From assembly GCF_009389715.1 (NCBI RefSeq), contig NW_024067841.1, positions 310,001-374,000 of the forward strand: 64,000 bases of DNA, written 5' to 3'. Position 1 is the first letter of the stretch; each line of letters begins with the position of its first letter. The notes under the pieces are model-generated. The model saw nothing but the letters and a program-made list of their open reading frames with translations. It searched no databases and was not told the origin of the DNA. The DNA is from Phoenix dactylifera (lineage: Eukaryota; Streptophyta; Magnoliopsida; Arecales; Arecaceae). Positions 44,401 through 56,619 of this stretch are shown here, piece after piece. The position numbers were made by a program, and so were the translations under genes.

Positions 44401-45178
44401 ATATGATTCAAGTCCCCCAAGTCCAACCCCTACTTTTCTTCCCTCTTTCGCCAAACGTCGCTCAGTTAAAGATTGAAGGCCAGAGGCCCATAACGTTGGC
44501 CATCCCAGTGGGTTAGGTGAAAGCCCAGCAACATTATTTTTGCTTTTGACTTCTAATTGGTAAACGAAAATTTTTGAACATTTTCAAAAATATTCTCAAT
44601 TATAAAGATTACCTGCTATAGTTTACATGAAGCAAATAGAGAACCGGTGAACAACATCTGAATTCTGTATTCTCGTACATCTCATCATTACTTCATCTTT
44701 ATATAGTAAAAGAATAATAAAAATATGTTAATCAATTGGAGTTCATGTTATAATGCGAGAGAGAAAAGTACAACTTTCTTGGATTAAAATTTCCCAAGTA
44801 ATTGGGAGATCAAAAAGTAAAAGAGGGAATAAAAAGGAGAGATTTGTTACAAAGGTCAAGGTAAGGGCTCGAGATTAATACAGGCTATGCAGGGGCTATA
44901 CTCGCTTCCTCAGTTTTCAGTTTTCATATATGCAACGTAGTTGCAGAGGCCCAATCCTTGAGGAGTGAATCCAATGAAAATGCAAGGCTTGTTTGTAAAT
45001 TCCAATAAAAAGTTCTAAAAGGTTTCACTATCTTTTTTATATTACTAACGTGAGAGGAGAGAGAAAAAGAGAATAAAATAAATAAACTAAAAAGTCTTAA
45101 AAAGGCTTTCTGGATTCAGAAAATTCTAGAGAGAGAGAAAATTCTAGCAGCCACTTAGGCCTAGAACCACCCTCCGAG
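41481..45178. other. intergenic spacer, no gene seen
   Basis: Open frames up to about 120 codons occur on both strands, but many include homopolymer runs (for example T17 near 41922) and none shows a family motif. No RNA gene or clear transposon end was recognised. Confidence 0.45.
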
Positions 45179-45346
45179 AAATTATTGGATAGACCCAGTC
45201 CAGTAGACCAGGCCAATGGTTGCATTATCAATTAACACCCTATTTTGCTTTTGAAGGATCCAAATACATAGGGTGATAATTCATCTTGCATTGAGGCGAA
45301 CGGCCATTGGCCTGGTCTACTGGACCGGGTCTATCTAATAATTTTT
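45179..45346. mobile_element. MITE-like element with ~40-bp terminal inverted repeats
   Basis: The left end reads AAATTATTGGATAGACCCAG, on to GACCAGGCCAATGG (45219). The right end from 45304 is CCATTGGCCTGGTCTACTGG onward, its reverse complement with about three mismatches. Total length is about 168 bases, with no coding capacity. No certain target duplication. Confidence 0.7.
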
Positions 45347-47110
45347 CTTATGATCCTGTGCCATGTCATTCCACATCCATGGGCCCCTATGATGCATGGA
45401 AATAAGTCCATGGGAGGCTCGCCTTGGTCCAAAACCTCCAATCCGGGTTCTCTCTACAAAAGCCAAGGACAAATTAGACCAGTCCTGAGCTCGGACTGGC
45501 CTAACTTGAAACAGCCCATGTTACTTCTTTGTCTGTCTTCGTACTAGTGCGACCCCATGCTTCCAAGATGCAGACTTGTAACTATTTCATAACCTTTTCT
45601 AAATCCTTTATGGCTAGTATGATCATATGACTGTTGATTATACTTAATTAATAAAAGGTTTAGCTGATTAAGAGTTTAAAACTATAATAATATCTAGTAG
45701 GAACGTTAATTGGAAATACAGTTTGTCTCGTGACTTTATATCATAAAAAGAGTACAATGAGCTTAGTTGTTTGTATCAACTTTTCGGGACGATAAACAAA
45801 AAGGTGCATCTTTTAGCCTTATTTCTTTTTTATTCAGTAGCAATGGCTTTACTCGGATCAAATTTTTGAGGAAGTATCTCCCTAGCCTGGAATCTTGAAC
45901 CGTCTCCAATTGGAGGAGAGGTGCAAGTGCACCTACCATGCTATAACTTAGTTTGCTAATTAATTTTTCAATTGGGCAACAAGAAGTTGTTTTTGACTTG
46001 AGCACTTACCTTTGTAAAATAATATTATGTTTTGGAAAGATTGGAATCCTCAATTGTTAAGATGATAAAGATTTTAAAAACAAGAAGGATCTAGATTCTT
46101 CAAATTAGTTAAGCTAAACAAAATGATTATAAATTAGGCCTTTTTTTCATCGAAAATGTTGTTTCCCATTTAAAGACTTTTAGAAAACTAACGTAAACCA
46201 TGTCATTAACCCATCAGCTAAGCATTTTTCTCAAAGCCCTAATTGTAGACCATTTGAGAGCAGTCCAATTTTTTTTCTTTTATTTTTGGACTAGTTTGGT
46301 TTGTGGAAAAAAATCTCATTAAAATATTTTTTTTTTGGAAGTTGATGTTTGGATATATGTTCTCTGAAAAAGTAGTTTTGCATAGTTGGTTGACTATAAG
46401 ATATTAGCATATTGCAAAGTGGCTTATGTTTGATTGAGTATCTATTTTTCTAAGAAAGTTATGTAGATAAAACACTTATGTGAGTACTGGCCTATTGGGC
46501 CTATTTTGAAGTGAAGCCGATTAGCTCAATCGACTCTCGTTTATAAATTCAAAAAAAATAAAAATAAAACGGCAATGTAACAAAGGACGTGATCGCGATC
46601 CTCTCCCCTAGTGCTCTGCCGATCAGATAAGGATATGGTAACTGTGAATATCAGAGCTCGATACCGAACCCCTTAAAAAAATATCTACACCTAAACGTGG
46701 AAAGGAACAGAAGGCTGGATAAGGCTTCAGTAATCGAGCAACATCATCTTAGTTCCTTGGCCTTCGGCAGTGCTCATAAGCTTCATCTTAAGTTAGTATT
46801 TAGGCAGAGTTTAGTGGAAGATAATGTTAAGAGGAGGAAGTTAGTGCGTAGATTCCGATGATGCTTTGCAGCGTCATCTGCTCTTTTTTCTTTTTTCTCA
46901 TTTCAGTTTTTATTCTCTGACAATATTTATAAACATCATCTTATAATTTGCTTTCGATAATGCTAATTAGCACATCTTAATTTCATTTCTGCCGACGCTA
47001 GCAAATTTTAGCGTCGGAGCCAAAATTACTGACGCTTCTGTCTAGTGTTGATATACATATGCCAGTATTTTTTTTTTTTCCTTGCAATGAACCTTGGCCC
47101 TCCTTTTGTT
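45347..47110. other. intergenic spacer
   Basis: No gene recognised. A small hairpin CCGACGCTA..TAGCGTCGG lies near 46993-47018, and related AGCGTC text occurs nearby, recalling ends of some plant MITEs. The evidence is too thin to call an element. Confidence 0.4.
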
Positions 47111-47115
47111 TCTTT

Positions 47116-47382
47116 GATCAACTAGTCGTAATTTATATTGCGAAGTGAAAACTTTTTATATATCTCGCATGCCTGGGGAATGATAAAAGAAAAGGAGAGC
47201 CGGTGCTCGGTGACGCCATGCATCGGGTGCAATTTCTCCATCACGTCCAACTAGTCGTAATTTATCTTGTGAAGTAGGAACTTTTTATTATATCTCTCGC
47301 ATGCCTGAGGAAAAATAAAAGAAAAGGAGAGCCAGTGCTCGGTGACGCCATGCATCGGGTGCAATTTCTCTATCACGTCCCA
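47116..47382. repeat. tandem duplication, unit about 133 bp
   Basis: Two copies start AACTAGTCGTAATTTAT and share AAAAGAAAAGGAGAGCC, GTGCTCGGTGACGCCATGCA and GGGTGCAATTTCTC. They differ by a few substitutions and small gaps. Confidence 0.85.
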
Positions 47383-47385
47383 CCA

Positions 47386-47435
47386 ACCCAATCTTGTTTT
47401 GTTTTGTTTCCACCCAATCTTGTTTTGTTTTGTTT
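47386..47435. repeat. 25-bp direct repeat
   Basis: ACCCAATCTTGTTTTGTTTT occurs twice in a row just after the preceding duplication. Confidence 0.85.
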
Positions 47436-47439
47436 GGAG

Positions 47440-49925
47440 CATTTGACCACAATTGGATGGTTTATTCAGACCTGTAACTCTCTGTCTTGATGGAACCAAT
47501 TATCATCCAGGGATGCCTTTGCGTATTATGACCAACTCCAGTAGAAACCTTTAGTTTTTGCTTCAGCCAACGTAGGCTACAGTGTTCAAATGCAATGCAT
47601 CAGAAACCTAGAGATTCACGCTTGACAGATGATTACTCTCAGTTAACCAGCTATTGGCTTTCATTATTTGATCCTATATATGTCGCATCTAGTTTCAATG
47701 GAAACTCTTTGTTTCTATTGTGCAATGATTCCACTAAAGTGGATCGGAATGCATGATGAACTTTTTAAAATTAGTGGTTTGCTGACGAAGCAAAATACCA
47801 TGCATCCGCACCAATTCAATCATGCATAAAAAGCATCCGAACCATGTTATTTTTTAAGTGGCGATACTTGAAAACATCTTTAATAAGAATAGTTAATAGA
47901 AGTACTAGCAGATTCATTGTTTTAATATGCTCTCTCTCTCTCTCTCTCTCTAGTTTTATTTTGCTTTGTTACTATTTTTTGAGAGCAATCTATTTTGAAA
48001 CAAATGATAAACTAGTTAAAATAACCTTATACCACGCTAATCTGTGTAAATTGTAACGTATATTAATTTGCATGACCAACTTTGTTAGATAATCCAAAAT
48101 ATGGCTGTTTGTATGCAAAAAATCTTAAAACAAACATTATTTGAAATCTCAACGTGAGGCTAGCTGCGTTGCTAACTTTTGGTAGGTATCATAAAATATT
48201 TATGTTTTCTGGTCTTAATTAATTTCAGGATAACTAAAACACATGATAAATATTTCACTCAAAAATCTACTCTAACCTCATAACGTTGGATTGAAGAGGT
48301 GAATGCACGGCATTTCAGAAAGTTTATCTAGACTAGAGCTGGTGTTATTCCTTCTGCTTTGTATCATTTTCTTTCTTACAAGGCGGAAATGGTAGCGTCT
48401 AAAATATTTCCATTTGGGGTCATGCTAGTGTCATGTTGATTGAAAAAAAAAAGAGAATCTGTCACATCATCTATTCCATTTTTGGGTGTCAAACCTTGAG
48501 TGTCGATCCCAACATGTTCTTATCACCAACCTTTTCAAGGTGTCTGATTAGCTTATTGTATCTAAGAAGTTGAATTGCTGAAAGAAGCTGGTTGCGTAAA
48601 AAAGAACCACAAAGGTTCGCTTCTGGTACATCTGTCATCCTTAAATTTTAAGGATGCCGTCGATAAACTTTCATCGGACAAGTTTTTCTTCGCCTACCGG
48701 ATGTGGATGTCAATGTAATTAATTAGAAGTGTAAGCTTCTGAGACGCTAGATCTAGTTGTAAAAAGTTTGAATATCCGTGCAATCCATTTGGCAAATTAA
48801 GCTATTCTAATATGTTTCCTTGGATCCGTTTGGATCCGGCTAGATTTGGTTCATTTAAATTTAGTGAGAAGAAAGCAAGATCCGTTTTGTTCTCTTGTAC
48901 TAGTTTGTAGATTTACCCTAAACTTCTAAAGAATCAAATCTCTCGATGGTGCCTGTTACTGCACTCAATTTATGTTATCTGGTATTGTTGGTTGGTTAAT
49001 TTCTTATTACTTATGGTGTAGCGGTTCGGAGTTTTTACTGTAAAACTCACAAACTTCTTTCTCTTTTTCTTTGTCAGAATTGCAGGTTGCGTAGTACTTC
49101 ACGATGGTTGAGATCAGAGGCACTGATAGTGGTTGAATGATTAAATTCTGTAATTGGATCAGTTTTATTTTTTGTTATGAATTGAGATCATTATTAGTTA
49201 CGGATATTGAAGTTGTGATAAATTTTCAGGCCTAGCATATTTTCTAGAGCTCTGCACTAGAAAATGTACGACCATGTTACGTGTTCGGACCCGGGTGGTG
49301 GGTTTGGAACGTGATCAATTAGGAGAACACCACAATATATGGAAATTTTCTAGCCACTACTTTTAATCAAGAAAATTTTACTAGAAATACCTATTTCATG
49401 TTTGATAAAGGACTCATTTTGATGCCTTTACTTTGAAGGGAGGCAAGCCACACCTATTTTCTCAGATGATTACAACCTGAAATATAAGCAGCTAGGACAA
49501 GAGACGAGATAAGAAAGGTAACATCTTTGAGACTTTACCAAACCATTGTATTGAATATTTGCACAGATGTGTTGACCAAACAAATTCTGTAGACGAAGAG
49601 TAAGGATCGAAATAGACTTCTTCTGTCCAAATTCATGTGTATGAAAATGATTTTCTTTTTCTCAACCAAATTCTACGTATGAAAGAAGCTGAGATGAATT
49701 TGACATCATCTGCTGCCAAGATAACTTTCCACCTATATACATATGTGTGTTGCGGAATCCGTCCGATACTTAGAAATATATTTTTACTTAATTATTAATA
49801 AGTAAAATTGCAACTATATATGTTTTATTATTCTTTTAATCCAGAAAAGGAGAAGTCCAACCGAAATTAGGACATAAACTCAATGAAAATAAAGTAATAC
49901 TATGTTATCAAAGAAGATGTGATTA
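47440..49925. other. intergenic spacer, no gene seen
   Basis: No frame resembles a known protein. A CT microsatellite lies at 47930-47952. No RNA gene recognised. Confidence 0.45.
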
Positions 49926-49929
49926 TTTT

Positions 49930-49995
49930 GACATCACTGGCTGCCAACTTAATTTAGTAGCCACCTAGCACAAGTGGGCCCTCTTTTTTGTCCGA

Positions 49996-50026
<31 letters not shown>

Positions 50027-50100
50027 ACACTGACATCACTGGCTGCCAACTTAATTTAGCAGCCGCCTTGGCAAATATGGGCCCTCTTTTTTGTCTCTCT
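49930..50100. repeat. duplication with CT microsatellite, period 102 bp
   Basis: GACATCACTGGCTGCCAACT starts at 49930 and again at 50032; each copy runs to GGGCCCTCTTTTTTGT. The first copy is followed by a longer CT run. The GGGCCC is a restriction-type palindrome only. Confidence 0.85.
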
Positions 50101-51185
50101 CTCACGCGCACGCAACACGCAAACGACTAATTTGTTGAAGTTATGTTTTAGTTATATTTTTTTAAAATTATATGTATTAATATACGTTACACATAAATCT
50201 TGAACCAAGATACATGGATGTTGTCCCAACCACTCAAAAGTAGATCTTTAAGCTGTCCTAGCTTAATTTTATAACATCTATGAAATTGAAGGATGAAGGC
50301 TAAAAACTATGCTCTTATAATGCATAAATGCATGTCTGAACCAGGATCAAGCACAACCAAAAAGGCTTAATGTCTTAGCCAAGAAACATACATATGAGAT
50401 TTCTTCATTTTTGTATTCTTTACAAAAAATATCTTAAATTTTCGTATTGAAAAATCTCCAATCGTTAATTTTTGTTATCATGAGCTTCAACGCACCGGAG
50501 AACCAAGGTATCATTGGACCATAGGTGAGCAAGATTGAGAACAAGATGCATGGTTTCAGTATCACTCCATTTGCCCACCTACTCTGAATTACTGATTGAT
50601 CGAGGGCAAATTACTTATTTATTTATATTTAAACTTCATTCGCCCACCTACTCTGAATTAGCTTTCTTTTTTGACATCTTTTGTTTTGAAAAAAAAGAAT
50701 CTAAACACGTGTGTGCATATGTGTGCGTTTACCTTCGTATCACACGCAAAAAGACATAAACCTAAAAGATATGCGTAGATGCATGAAAATTTTATTCAAA
50801 AAAATGGACTCGAACTTGCTACTTTGATTCAGAGCCAAGTGAGATGATGATGCTGTCTTACATTTTAGATTTTGACGGGTAGCCTGCCTACAGTATTCTG
50901 TTACCTACTAACCTTCCTTGTAGGTTAGTGTAACAAGTTTGGTGAAACATTGCCTCCTTGTTCACAACCTAGACGATAAGGTAAATGTTCCAATCCGTCA
51001 ATCCATGCTTGGTTGGCGGAGGCACATCGGAACCCTATTTGTAGCATATAACACCCTTCCAAGCAACCTCAATTGTTCAGCCATACATTCATGAACCTTA
51101 AATGAAAAATTCTATCATCAGCATGGAACCCTATTTCTACACCAATATATAAGCACAATACATCTTTCTATACCAAAGTCCGTCA
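50101..51185. other. intergenic spacer, no gene seen
   Basis: A short direct repeat (GCCCACCTACTCTGAATTA) lies near 50572 and 50642. Nothing else was recognised. Confidence 0.4.
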
Positions 51186-51189
51186 TCCT

Positions 51190-51345
51190 ATTACCATGTT
51201 AGTAGATCTGGTATGAAGGCCGATTCAGTGTGTCGATTGTCGGTACGTCTTTCATATTATATATCGATATGGTATGGTATAATCAGTATCTACCAAGATC
51301 GGTCGATACAGCAAATTTTCTTGTACATGGTATACATAGTACAGG
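51190..51345. repeat. dispersed palindrome-rich repeat
   Basis: CGATATGGTATGGTATAATC, GATCGGTCGATAC and TATACATAGTAC resemble the interior of the element at 34045-34230 in style, with alternating GGTAT/ATACC text. Boundaries are not clear. Confidence 0.35.
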
Positions 51346-51349
51346 AGAC

Positions 51350-53500
51350 TAATTTGAATATGACTGATTAATTTAAAAGATCAGGGGGTGAGAGTGTCAT
51401 GGGGCTTTGCGTGGTGAGTTAAGATTGTCTCCAATTCTGTAGTCCAAGCTCGACATTGCTGCTATCTGTTTATTGCACGAATCGATGGTCCATGAGGTAA
51501 AACAACTTAAACAAGCTATCTTGCTTTTTTATTGAAGATTAATTATACTTATAATAATGATGCGGAGTAGAGATGAGTTACATTGTCAAAAGTTAAACGG
51601 GACACTACTGTGTACAACGTGCTACTACCATCTATCACGGGCGATCGTACGATGCGGAGACAACCGTGAAGATGGTAGGGCCATACTTTTGGGCTTTAAT
51701 GGTGGCCTTAAGTATATTTTGGGATGCTAGCTCTGAATTTTGGAACATGTTAGTCTGGAGACTTGATGGGCGTTCGCATAACATTGCTTTTTTAAATGGT
51801 GCGATTGGACCCTAGCTTTCTTGCCCAAAAGTTAAGAGTAGGTGGGATCTACTCTACCCTAGCGATGGAAGCCGGCTGCACTCCGGAAGATTCGAGAGTC
51901 TACCGAGGTTCAGATGTTTCCACGAGTCATTTCTCTCTCCTGGCTGTGGTGAAATTGGTTGGTGAGGCACAATTAGACGCATTAAGCTAGCCCAATTCCT
52001 CCATCGCCATTAACGGAGATTTAGAAGGCATGAAAGAGACACCGCACCAAGTTTTACAGTGACAAGACATCTCTTTTTCTCTCTCTCTCTTTCAACTACG
52101 CATGCATAGGTAACATACGTTATAGAAGGTTAACATATTATGATCTTGTTGCATCAAGAAATGGTACTCAAATCTTGATGATCCTATCTTTTTAAGGTTG
52201 CTTTTTACCATCTCAATTACTTTGAGCTATTGGTAAAATTATTAGATGGCAAAAAATTTACTTATATATCAAACTAAACATGATAACAAATAAGATTATG
52301 AAATTAGAAAAAACATAAATTAATTTTATAATTTGATATGGTTTTAGTGTTGGCACATGCATCACATGTGCCACCTACCTAGTTAAAAAAAAAGAAGAAG
52401 CAAAAGACAGTGTTTTGACTCCACAATAAACTCTAACAATAACAACTTATTCTTTAGAAATAAGGGAAAATAAAATTAGTTCTCATGCGTGCAAGAATGC
52501 GACAAAGTTTCAATAAAGCTATGGTGCTATAATTTTTAAATTAGATATTCTAAATTTTGGAAGAAAATAGAAGTTACAAGTCATCATTTGGCAATGATAG
52601 ACGTGAAGCTTCATTTAAAAAAATTTGAAATGGAATATGAGGGAAGCAATTGTTGCAAAGTGATGTATATTTTAGCTTTTGTTGTCATGGTGTTTGAGGT
52701 GATAATTAAGGGTATAATCGAGCTGATCTTGATCGAGCTTAGATTCAATTAAACTTAGTTTGAAATTAAATTCATATTTAAAAGTTGAGATCAAGCTCGA
52801 CTTATTTACAATTCTTTTGAGCTCGATTTGAGCTTAATTTCAAACTGGTCCAAATAAAGCCTAATTGATTAGCTTGAAAATTCTAAATTGATCTAAAAAT
52901 TAAGTTCAAGCTTGAATTCGAGCTTAATTCGAATCTGAGTATATATTTAATGTGGTCTAAAATTAAATAAACAATCAAGCTGTTTGAAATGAACTTAATA
53001 CCAGGGACCATTGGATCTAATTATAAATACATATAAACCTTAATCTATCTTTGGCTAAGTGTGAAATTAATTCCAAGCCTAAATTGTTGATTCAACATTG
53101 GTTCATTTAGCTTCCAAGAGAGCCTGAACCGGTTTAGTTCACGAGCCGAGCCCAAGTCAGAGTAGTGATATTCTTCATGGCGGAAGTAACCTCTTTTGTA
53201 ACCACTCCATTTAGATGCCACTATTAAATAGAAAAAAAAGAAAGACATACATAAGATTGGTCATATTAAAATAAAGACAATTGCATGGTGCGGAGCCTCC
53301 TAGAGTGGCATTCAAGAATTTTGATTTAATACTAAAATAAATAAAACCCTAATACTACGATTATATCACTTATATATGTCATTTTTATCAATTAATCCTG
53401 GCCAAGAGTAATACGCACTTATGTGCCGTACGTGCAGCTAATGAGTGTGATTGAGCAGGCTCTACTTGATATGGTGTCCCATGTACCCCTTAGGGCTCAC
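51350..53500. other. intergenic spacer with a GAGCTCGA-rich patch
   Basis: No gene recognised. From about 52712 to 52960 the text repeats GAGCTT, GAGCTCGA, AAGCTCGA and AAGCTTGAATTCGAGC motifs in both orientations, probably an old dispersed repeat. Confidence 0.4.
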
Positions 53501-53513
53501 TTTATCATGACTA

Positions 53514-53993
53514 TCATGCAATAACGGATGGCTGTGATTGGAAAATTGGACCTCTCCGGTCCAACGACCACCTGAAATGGAGCCGCCCTTCTAAAACAAA
53601 ACAATATATATGCTCTCGTAACCTTGCACCAAGTCCACCAAATTTGACTGCAATGCATTTATAATGATCTATGGATGGATCAAAAGCTTCTGAAAGCGAA
53701 AATGGATTTGCTGGAGGCAAAGAGCTGCCGAAAGCCATGCACGGTAAAGATCTGAAACAAGATTGAGTCCAAATCTGCACAAGTTGTCGGCCTCCTTCAA
53801 CGGCAAAGAGCACGTCCTTTTTCTCTTAAGATATGATTCGAAGTGGAGAATTCTTTTAGCTGCTGGATTCCATAGGAATAGAGGGCTAGAGATAAGCTCT
53901 GACTCGCAAACATTATATTTGACAGCAACGAGCTTGGCTTCGGAACATCTTGGAGGCCAGAACAACCAGTTTCCATATATAAACCTCACTTAA
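53514..53993 (-). pseudogene. possible F-box-associated-domain relic
   Basis: Read on the minus strand, WNPAAKRIL occurs in one frame and FDPSIDHYKCIAVKF further on in another. These resemble the 'CNPATK' and 'FDPS..HYKVV' signatures of plant F-box-associated domains, in the right order and at plausible spacing. The parts are in different frames and no F-box is seen. The resemblance is weak and could be chance. Confidence 0.22.
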
Positions 53994-54825
53994 GAGTTCC
54001 ATTGGCATCACCCATGCATTGGGCTCTAAGAGCTCTTGTTCAAAGACTCATTTCGGTGAGATTCGCTTTGATACTACTGGTGCGGCAGGTGCTTCACCAT
54101 TGATATAACTATAAGAACCTTTAGATAGATGAGTCCCCGCTCGCCAATGCTATGTTTAAGAAGTGCATGGATCCCACTGTTTGGGATGCTTCCCACTTCA
54201 ACCTTGAGAATGATTGCCTACGCAGACAAACTTGCAAAAACAGCTCATCCAGATCCAAACTTTAATTTAAATGGCTGTCATTATATTATAAATTTATAGT
54301 GAACACTCAAGCAATTTCAGATACATCATGCATCTCGTCACTTTATATCAGCTATATTTTATGATAGAATTATTCAACTACATAATATTATCACTATTAT
54401 TCTGATGAATAAAATAATAACACTAAAGCTTTATCAAACGATGAACTCATTAATTTTTGTAACAGTATCTGTTATATTTTTTGTTACGTAAGAAGATTGG
54501 CAGTATTCATACCTTGTCATGAACCGTTGCCGTATAAGCTATCTGATCAAACAGCAACAATTAATAGAGTTCCATGGCTCTGTAAGATTATAACATAATC
54601 CTAACACTGCCTAAATGATTACACAATGATACTGCGATGCAAGTGTAAACAAGGAAGAGAACGGGAGAAGCTAAGAATACTAAAGATTAGATCTTCTAAT
54701 AGATACGGATGCCCATTGCCCTGACCCAAGGGTTAACATGCAAAGTGTACGTTATACTAATGAGATAGATGTTTAGCCGCCCCGGTTCGGCGAAGGCTGA
54801 GATCAGGGACCAGTGCAAAACAGGG

Positions 54826-55158
54826 GCGACACGTAGGATGGACGTTGACTGCGGGGCCACGTTAATTAAGATGTCAACAAGAGGCCTGAGAAACAAGAAT
54901 GGAATCGAACCCTCACCATCCTTGGCATCTTTGCCACGTAAGCAGGGACCGTGACCTACCACTTTTTATTCCCACGGACCACCAGCCACCACTTCTCTCA
55001 CTCCTCACATTCTCCCAGCTGCTTTTTCCGTAGCGGACCCTCTCACGCAGTTCTTCAGCAATCCTCCTACCATTCTTTACCCTCCTTCTTTGACCTTCCT
55101 ATTAGTACTTCATTCATTTCTATATCTGCCTCCCCCCTCCCCTTCCCTCTGTCTCTCC

Positions 55159-55215
<57 letters not shown>

Positions 55216-55262
55216 CCTCTTGTTGGCCTTTGATTTGCTTGCTGTTTGGGGAGTTCGGAGAG
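54826..55262 (+). promoter_or_regulatory. promoter and CT-rich 5' UTR of the HIPP gene
   Basis: Upstream sequence holds ACGT-core motifs at about 54830, CCACGT at 54857-54862 and 54934-54939, related to ABA- or light-responsive ACGT elements. A C/T-rich stretch follows, ending in a long CT microsatellite (55162-55213) and a short leader before ATG. The transcript start is not determined. Confidence 0.4.
55162..55213 (+). repeat. (CT)n microsatellite in the HIPP 5' leader
   Basis: About 25 CT units, some 50 bases before the start codon. Such leaders are common in plant genes. Confidence 0.93.
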
Positions 55263-55268
55263 ATGAAG
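55263..55268 (+). CDS. HIPP exon 1 (Met-Lys)
   Basis: Six coding bases, ATG AAG, before the donor GTTGGA. Chosen because exon 2 continues [10 protein letters not shown] without its own start codon, the expected family N-terminus. Confidence 0.8.
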
Positions 55269-56392
55269 GTTGGATATTTGTTATATTTGATTCCTTCTTT
55301 CTATCAAATGAGATGCTATTCTAATGGCATGGTTTCTTTATGGATTCTCTCTTCATCTTCATCATTTTGCAAGATACATATCTTAAAAAGGAATCGTCTT
55401 TACCATCTAGCTTGTACTTTTCATCTGGGATCTGAAGAATGATTCCTCATTTGCTAAATTTTATGCAGAGTTTTTTTATAGACAAAAGTAATGTGGTTAT
55501 AGTTGGGTGTCGTTTTATCTTTGTAAAGTCTTATGTTTCGGAAAGCAAGAGTATGTTTTTTGTGAGCTGTTACAAGAAATTTAGCTAACAAGTGATGTTT
55601 TGATGTTTGTTCAAGCTTATTCATGTTTGTTATTTCCTTTTCTAATTCCCTTCCTCTGTTCTAATGATGATGCAAGTATAAATCAGGGGATCTGTCTCTG
55701 TTTTTCTCGCTCATCTCCGCCAGTGATCAAATCATGATTACTGGCTATTCTTTCATAAAAAAAAAATAGATTATTTATTATTGAAAACTATTCTGATATT
55801 TGGGTTTTCTTTGCAGAAAGTTGTAGTGAAACTAGACTTGCATGATGACAAAGACAAACAGAAGGCTCTCAAGACTGTCTCCACCCTTCCAGGTGTCATA
55901 TCCCCTCCTATAACATCCACACGTCCAAAATAACAAATTAAAAAAAGGTTAGCTACATGTTATCCTGCATTTCACTTCACAGGAATCGATTCCATTTCAA
56001 TGGACATGAAGGAGAAGAAACTGACGGTGGTTGGGGCAGTCGACCCTGTCAACGTTGTGAGCAAACTCAGGAAATTCTGGCCGACCGATATGTTCTCAGT
56101 AGGCCCAGCGAAGGAGCCTGAGAAGGAGAAGAAAGAAGAGCCGAAGAAGGAGGAACCCAAGAAGGAGGAGCCGAAGAAGGAGGAGCCCAAGAAAGAGGAA
56201 CCCAAGAAGGAGGAGCCCAAGAAAGAGGAACCCAAGAAGGAGGAGCCCAAGAAAGAGGAACCCAAGAAGGATCCCCACGAGCAGATGATGACCGAGCTCA
56301 TCAATGCCTACAAATCTTACCATCCTCAACTCACCACACATTACTATGTCCACAGTGCAGAGGAGAATCCAAATTCTTGTTCCATCTTGTAA
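55263..56392 (+). CDS. heavy metal-associated isoprenylated plant protein (HIPP), Lys/Glu/Pro-rich
   Basis: Three exons (55263-55268, 55817-55892, 55983-56392) give 163 residues. Residues 1-67 form an HMA fold: [20 protein letters not shown], then [20 protein letters not shown] and [12 protein letters not shown]. The metal-binding CxxC of classical HMA domains is absent; the loop reads DLHDDKDKQ instead. Nine EEPKK units follow (about 79-123), then a segment ending [14 protein letters not shown] is a CaaX box, and a final Leu favours geranylgeranylation, so membrane attachment is likely. HIPPs of this class are linked to stress and metal responses. Exon 1 encodes only Met-Lys, a structure common in this family, and AAG|GTTGGA is its donor. 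With no CxxC, metal binding should not be assumed. Confidence 0.92.
55817..55892 (+). CDS. HIPP exon 2
   Basis: 76 bases after TTTGCAG and before GTGTCA. Encodes the first strand and helix of the HMA fold up to STLP. Confidence 0.9.
55983..56392 (+). CDS. HIPP exon 3, with stop
   Basis: Starts after CTTCACAG and ends at TAA. Encodes the rest of the HMA domain, the EEPKK repeats and the CaaX end. At DNA level the repeats show a 30-base period (alternating GAGGAA/GAGGAG and AAGAAG/AAGAAA), so they grew by copying pairs of units. Confidence 0.92.
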
Positions 56393-56611
56393 GTGATTAC
56401 GTGGAAACAGGGAAGGTTTTATTTAAGTCTTACAAGAAATAATTTGAGCCTTCCCAACCAGCTGCGGAATTAAAGAAGTGACTCTGCATAGATGGTGGGT
56501 GGTTGCTTCAAGATTTCCCGTTTCTGTTAGAAGGTATGTTTCATGGTGAACGAATAAGTTCTATGGGTTGCTTGAGCTTTCGATGTCTAGGAAATATGTA
56601 CAGAATATTTA

Positions 56612-56617
56612 AATAAA
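56612..56617 (+). terminator. putative polyadenylation signal of the HIPP gene
   Basis: AATAAA about 220 bases after the stop codon. Confidence 0.4.
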
Positions 56618-56619
56618 CT

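Noticed and set aside
46993..47018. CCGACGCTA..TAGCGTCGG hairpin as a transposon end
   Set aside because: Only a 9-base inverted repeat with no partner end or target duplication found.
56096..56353. Minus-strand frames rich in LGFLFLGL opposite the HIPP gene
   Set aside because: Antisense shadow of the EEPKK repeat.
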